Shown here one piece after another: positions 61,765-64,000 of a DNA stretch of 64,000 bases. Source of the stretch: Scalindua sp964437425 (GTDB taxonomy: Bacteria; Planctomycetota; Brocadiia; Brocadiales; Scalinduaceae); assembly GCA_964437425.1 (NCBI GenBank), contig CAYTGO010000009.1, forward strand, positions 3,201 through 67,200, written 5' to 3'. The position numbers and the translations under genes were made by a program. Below the pieces are notes generated by a model. The model worked only from the letters and a program-made list of their open reading frames with translations, was not told the DNA's origin and searched no databases. Position 1 is the first letter of the stretch. Every line of letters starts with the position of its first letter.

Positions 61765-63444
61765 TTACGGAGTGCTGGTCTCCTTTGAAAGGACAGCCTT
61801 CTTTACCAGTGGTTCTGGGGTAATAGTTATATCCATGTAATCGTTGTTCTTTTCCCGGTTTGCCTTAAAGTACAGGTATCTCAACTCAACAACCATTAAC
61901 AGCGTACGTACCACCCACGAAACAATATCCCGGGTCCTTCGACAATAATAAACCGGAAAGAACTCCGTACGAAACTTTGGTGAACGCCGTTTCCTACCCT
62001 TCATCCGAAAAATGCCAAAAAGGAAAGGATGGAGACCTTCAATAAGAACCGCATTTCGAAACCATATCATGTGCCTTGCAATATTTTTCCTCCGACGATC
62101 TTTCCTACGCTTCAAAATTGTCACAACGTGTTCGCGGCTGTAAAAAGATTTCCACGCATCCCGGTAAGCTCTAATCAGCTCATCACGACTCATCCTGGGG
62201 TGTTCCATGCAGGGCCGGGTTGTGTCATAATCATTCATATCTTTAGACATCGGCACACCCTTCAGATAGTTATCGAGATGATCCTGTGAGCCCGGTAGTG
62301 GTGTCATCATGAAAAACTCAACAAATTCAATAGGAAGTTCCTGTTTCAAACGCTCCACATCCCGCATAACGGAATCATAGGTATCACCTGGAAATCCTAT
62401 AATATACCCTACATGAGTTACTACACCGGCATCGCGCCATGCCTGAAGCATGGTACGATAATCACTGATACGATTCTGCGGTTTGCTGCACGCCTTCAAA
62501 TTATCCTGATTGACACTCTCCATACCAATAAAAATTCGCCGGCAACCGGCTCGTGCAAGCTTATCGACAAACCCCGGAATTCTATATGACATCGTATCGG
62601 TCTGTACCATGAGAGAGACATGCATCTTATCTTTTAAGGAGATGATGCGATCTGCAATCTCTTCCCAGTGTGGATGACGTGCAAAATTATCGTCCGTAAC
62701 GAAATACCCTCTAATACCCTGCTCTTGATTACGTTTGATTAACGCTTCAATATCATCCGGTGAGCGCCCCCGCATGGCATTGCCTTGTACATTTATAATA
62801 GTACAGAAAGAGCACTTAAATGGACAGCCCCGTCCCGCATCAAATGATGTCTGGCGTAAAACGCCATAAAATGAGAGTATCTCTTTAGAAACAAATGGAG
62901 TTACCGCACCTTCCAACGAAGGTTGATCATTCAGGAAATTATAAAGTGGTTTGAGCGAATTGTTGTAAGCATCTTTCAGCAACTCTCCCCAGCGGTTTTC
63001 AACTTCTCCGGCTACCATAGTAATGCCGGCATCAATACCTTCCTGTATTTCATCCGGAATACATGGAAGCATCTGGATGGATCCACTCACATGAAATCCA
63101 CCAATCATTACGTTAAGACCGAATGCTCTAAATTCCTTTCCGAGGTCAACGGCACGAGTGAATTGATTTGTCTGAACGCCAACCATACATACAATAGCAC
63201 GATCAACGCCTGATTGCACTTCCCCAACCAGGCGTTTTACCGGTATTCTCCGAACGGTCTCATCATAGAAATGAGTTATGATTTCCACATCCGGCCCTAA
63301 TACATTCTCACTCTCCGCCTGTTCTGTCAGCGCATTAATTACGGCCATAGAATTGGAAACAAGCACACCCCGAAACCAACTGATAACATAGCCATCATCA
63401 TCGTATCGAGAAGGCTTTATCAAAATAACATGAAATCGTTTCAT
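61765..63444 (-). CDS. B12-binding-domain radical SAM protein, copy 2
   Basis: 559 residues, no length difference from copy 1 and roughly 85-90% similar by eye. The CxxxCxxC motif (GCPFKCSFC), B12-binding GGFHVSG and GFPGDTYDS motifs are all retained, so both copies should be active. The match continues about 120 bp upstream of each start, so the promoter was copied too. Differences concentrate in the region around residues 70-85 and the C-terminal basic tail. Confidence 0.92.
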   Translation of the reverse strand: MKRFHVILIKPSRYDDDGYVISWFRGVLVSNSMAVINALTEQAESENVLGPDVEIITHFYDETVRRIPVKRLVGEVQSGVDRAIVCMVGVQTNQFTRAVDLGKEFRAFGLNVMIGGFHVSGSIQMLPCIPDEIQEGIDAGITMVAGEVENRWGELLKDAYNNSLKPLYNFLNDQPSLEGAVTPFVSKEILSFYGVLRQTSFDAGRGCPFKCSFCTIINVQGNAMRGRSPDDIEALIKRNQEQGIRGYFVTDDNFARHPHWEEIADRIISLKDKMHVSLMVQTDTMSYRIPGFVDKLARAGCRRIFIGMESVNQDNLKACSKPQNRISDYRTMLQAWRDAGVVTHVGYIIGFPGDTYDSVMRDVERLKQELPIEFVEFFMMTPLPGSQDHLDNYLKGVPMSKDMNDYDTTRPCMEHPRMSRDELIRAYRDAWKSFYSREHVVTILKRRKDRRRKNIARHMIWFRNAVLIEGLHPFLFGIFRMKGRKRRSPKFRTEFFPVYYCRRTRDIVSWVVRTLLMVVELRYLYFKANREKNNDYMDITITPEPLVKKAVLSKETSTP

Positions 63445-63667
63445 TCATATCCCTCAGACTCAATAAAACTTAAAAAATGTGGTAATCTTTTCTCTTAATT
63501 ATGTAACATTTAAACATAATACAATAAGACTACAACTGTTTTTTAAGATATTATTCGGGGAATAATTGAAATAGGAATTACAAGGAGAGATGGGTACAGG
63601 ATCACTCATTTTGGACCGGAAACAGGCAATTGAGTGCAAAGCATGAAAAAATAGTGTTAAAGAAAAC

Positions 63668-63744
63668 AAGGGGGACTGCCGATAGCCAATATTATAAACA
63701 GTATACGTAAATAGTATCAGTTAAACTACAGGCAGGCCCCCTTT
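63668..63744. other. 77-bp stem-loop
   Basis: AAGGGGG-A-CTGCC (63668-63680) pairs with GGCAG-G-CCCCCTT (63731-63743) around a 50-nt AT-rich loop. On the minus strand the stem is followed by TTGTTTTCTTT, so it may be a terminator or a structured RNA. Confidence 0.45.
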
Positions 63745-63804
63745 CAGTCTTTATACATGAAATCTGCTACTGTGATAACACTATGGGTGTAGCAAAGTAA
63801 CTCA

Positions 63805-63854
63805 ACAAAAACAGACTCTTCACCTTGTTCAGAAAGACACAAGGTAAAGAGTCT
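63805..63854 (-). terminator. Terminator of the partial surface-protein gene, inside a larger stem
   Basis: Arms 63813-63828 and 63839-63854 pair over 16 bp with one mismatch, followed on the minus strand by a T-rich run (GTTTTTGTT). An outer stem, GGTGTAGC near 63785 with GCTACACC near 63868, encloses it. It lies about 55 bp after the stop codon at 63909. Confidence 0.7.
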
Positions 63855-63908
63855 TAATAACAGACAAGCTACACCCCCCCCCATACTAATCACTAATTAG
63901 AGAAAACA

Positions 63909-64000
63909 TTAGAAATTAACGGTTACTGTGTCCGAACAGTTAGCAATAGATGATGACTCGCAAACATGGTATGTATAGCTGCCACCTCCCCCTTTTCCTA
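63909..64000 (-). CDS. C-terminal end of a surface/secreted protein (5' beyond window)
   Basis: Thirty minus-strand codons end in TAA at 63911-63909. The encoded end is Gly-rich then GGSYTYHVCESSSIANCSDTVTVNF, a beta-strand pattern with two Cys resembling Ig-like or cadherin-like domain endings of large secreted proteins. The terminator immediately downstream supports a real gene. Too short for family assignment. Confidence 0.55.
   Translation of the reverse strand, partial: GKGGGGSYTYHVCESSSIANCSDTVTVNF

Larger units (their letters stand above)
63445..63908. other. Intergenic stretch with two large stem-loops
   Basis: 464 bp. It contains the duplicated leader of the radical SAM gene, a stem-loop at 63668-63744 and a nested hairpin at 63784-63877 (see below). 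No ORF is supported. Confidence 0.5.

Noticed and set aside
1..64000. tRNA, rRNA, CRISPR array, transposase or prophage
   Set aside because: None recognised on reading both strands; the tail-fibre-like protein at 57285 has a signal peptide and no phage neighbours.

Overview
The window looks like chromosome from an anammox planctomycete (Brocadiales, most like a Candidatus Scalindua-type genome). The evidence is two octaheme cytochromes of the hydroxylamine-oxidoreductase (HAO) family, many TPR proteins, a lysine-rich histone-like protein, AT-rich DNA, and tandem B12-binding radical SAM proteins. The genus is an inference. The piece is a draft scaffold: a 100-N gap at 4481-4580 is flanked by an exact 55-bp duplication and is almost certainly an unmerged contig overlap, not missing sequence.

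Layout. 1-9.1 kb: the end of a sigma-54-type AAA+ domain fused to a membrane polyferredoxin, a TDT-family transporter, a transglutaminase-like/TPR protein broken by the false gap, a secreted protein with three copies of one domain, a large TPR protein and two small unknowns. 9.4-16.9 kb: di-heme cytochrome c peroxidase, hflX, a histone H1-like gene, then a housekeeping run (glycosyltransferase, pcm, hemW, efp, polyprenyl synthase). 16.9-20.0 kb: two exported TPR proteins, a small membrane protein and an unknown membrane protein. 20.2-35.1 kb: a metal-acquisition island (mntP, TonB-dependent receptor, PepSY-type protein, exbB-exbD-tonB, porin, ABC importer) bracketed by the two HAO-like genes. 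36.4-36.6 kb: a tandem pair of about 118-bp elements with covarying terminal stems.

36.7-46.7 kb: a corrinoid/cobalt region on the minus strand. One B12 riboswitch, with a readable promoter and terminator, controls cbiM-cbiN-like-cbiQ-cbiO. A second unit has two B12 riboswitches in series, the first followed by its own terminator, ahead of an outer-membrane porin with a zinc-ribbon-like segment and a YVTN beta-propeller. A NosL-like/S41 protease fusion and an ankyrin lipoprotein lie between. 46.8-55.7 kb: ferredoxin, exported acetolactate decarboxylase, asd, an RNase HII-like gene, an HDOD response regulator, and hisD-hisC-hisB behind a perfect-consensus sigma-70 promoter. 55.8-64 kb: a PQQ-type propeller, a secreted tail-fibre-like protein, a PaeR7I/XhoI-like restriction-modification pair, a 1.83-kb tandem duplication of a B12-binding radical SAM gene, and the tail of a surface protein running off the right edge.

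A linking theme is inferred: cobalt and corrinoid uptake under B12 control, and two B12-dependent-type radical SAM enzymes as consumers; the metal island would serve the heavy iron and heme demand of multiheme cytochromes. No tRNA, rRNA, CRISPR array or intact insertion sequence was recognised.
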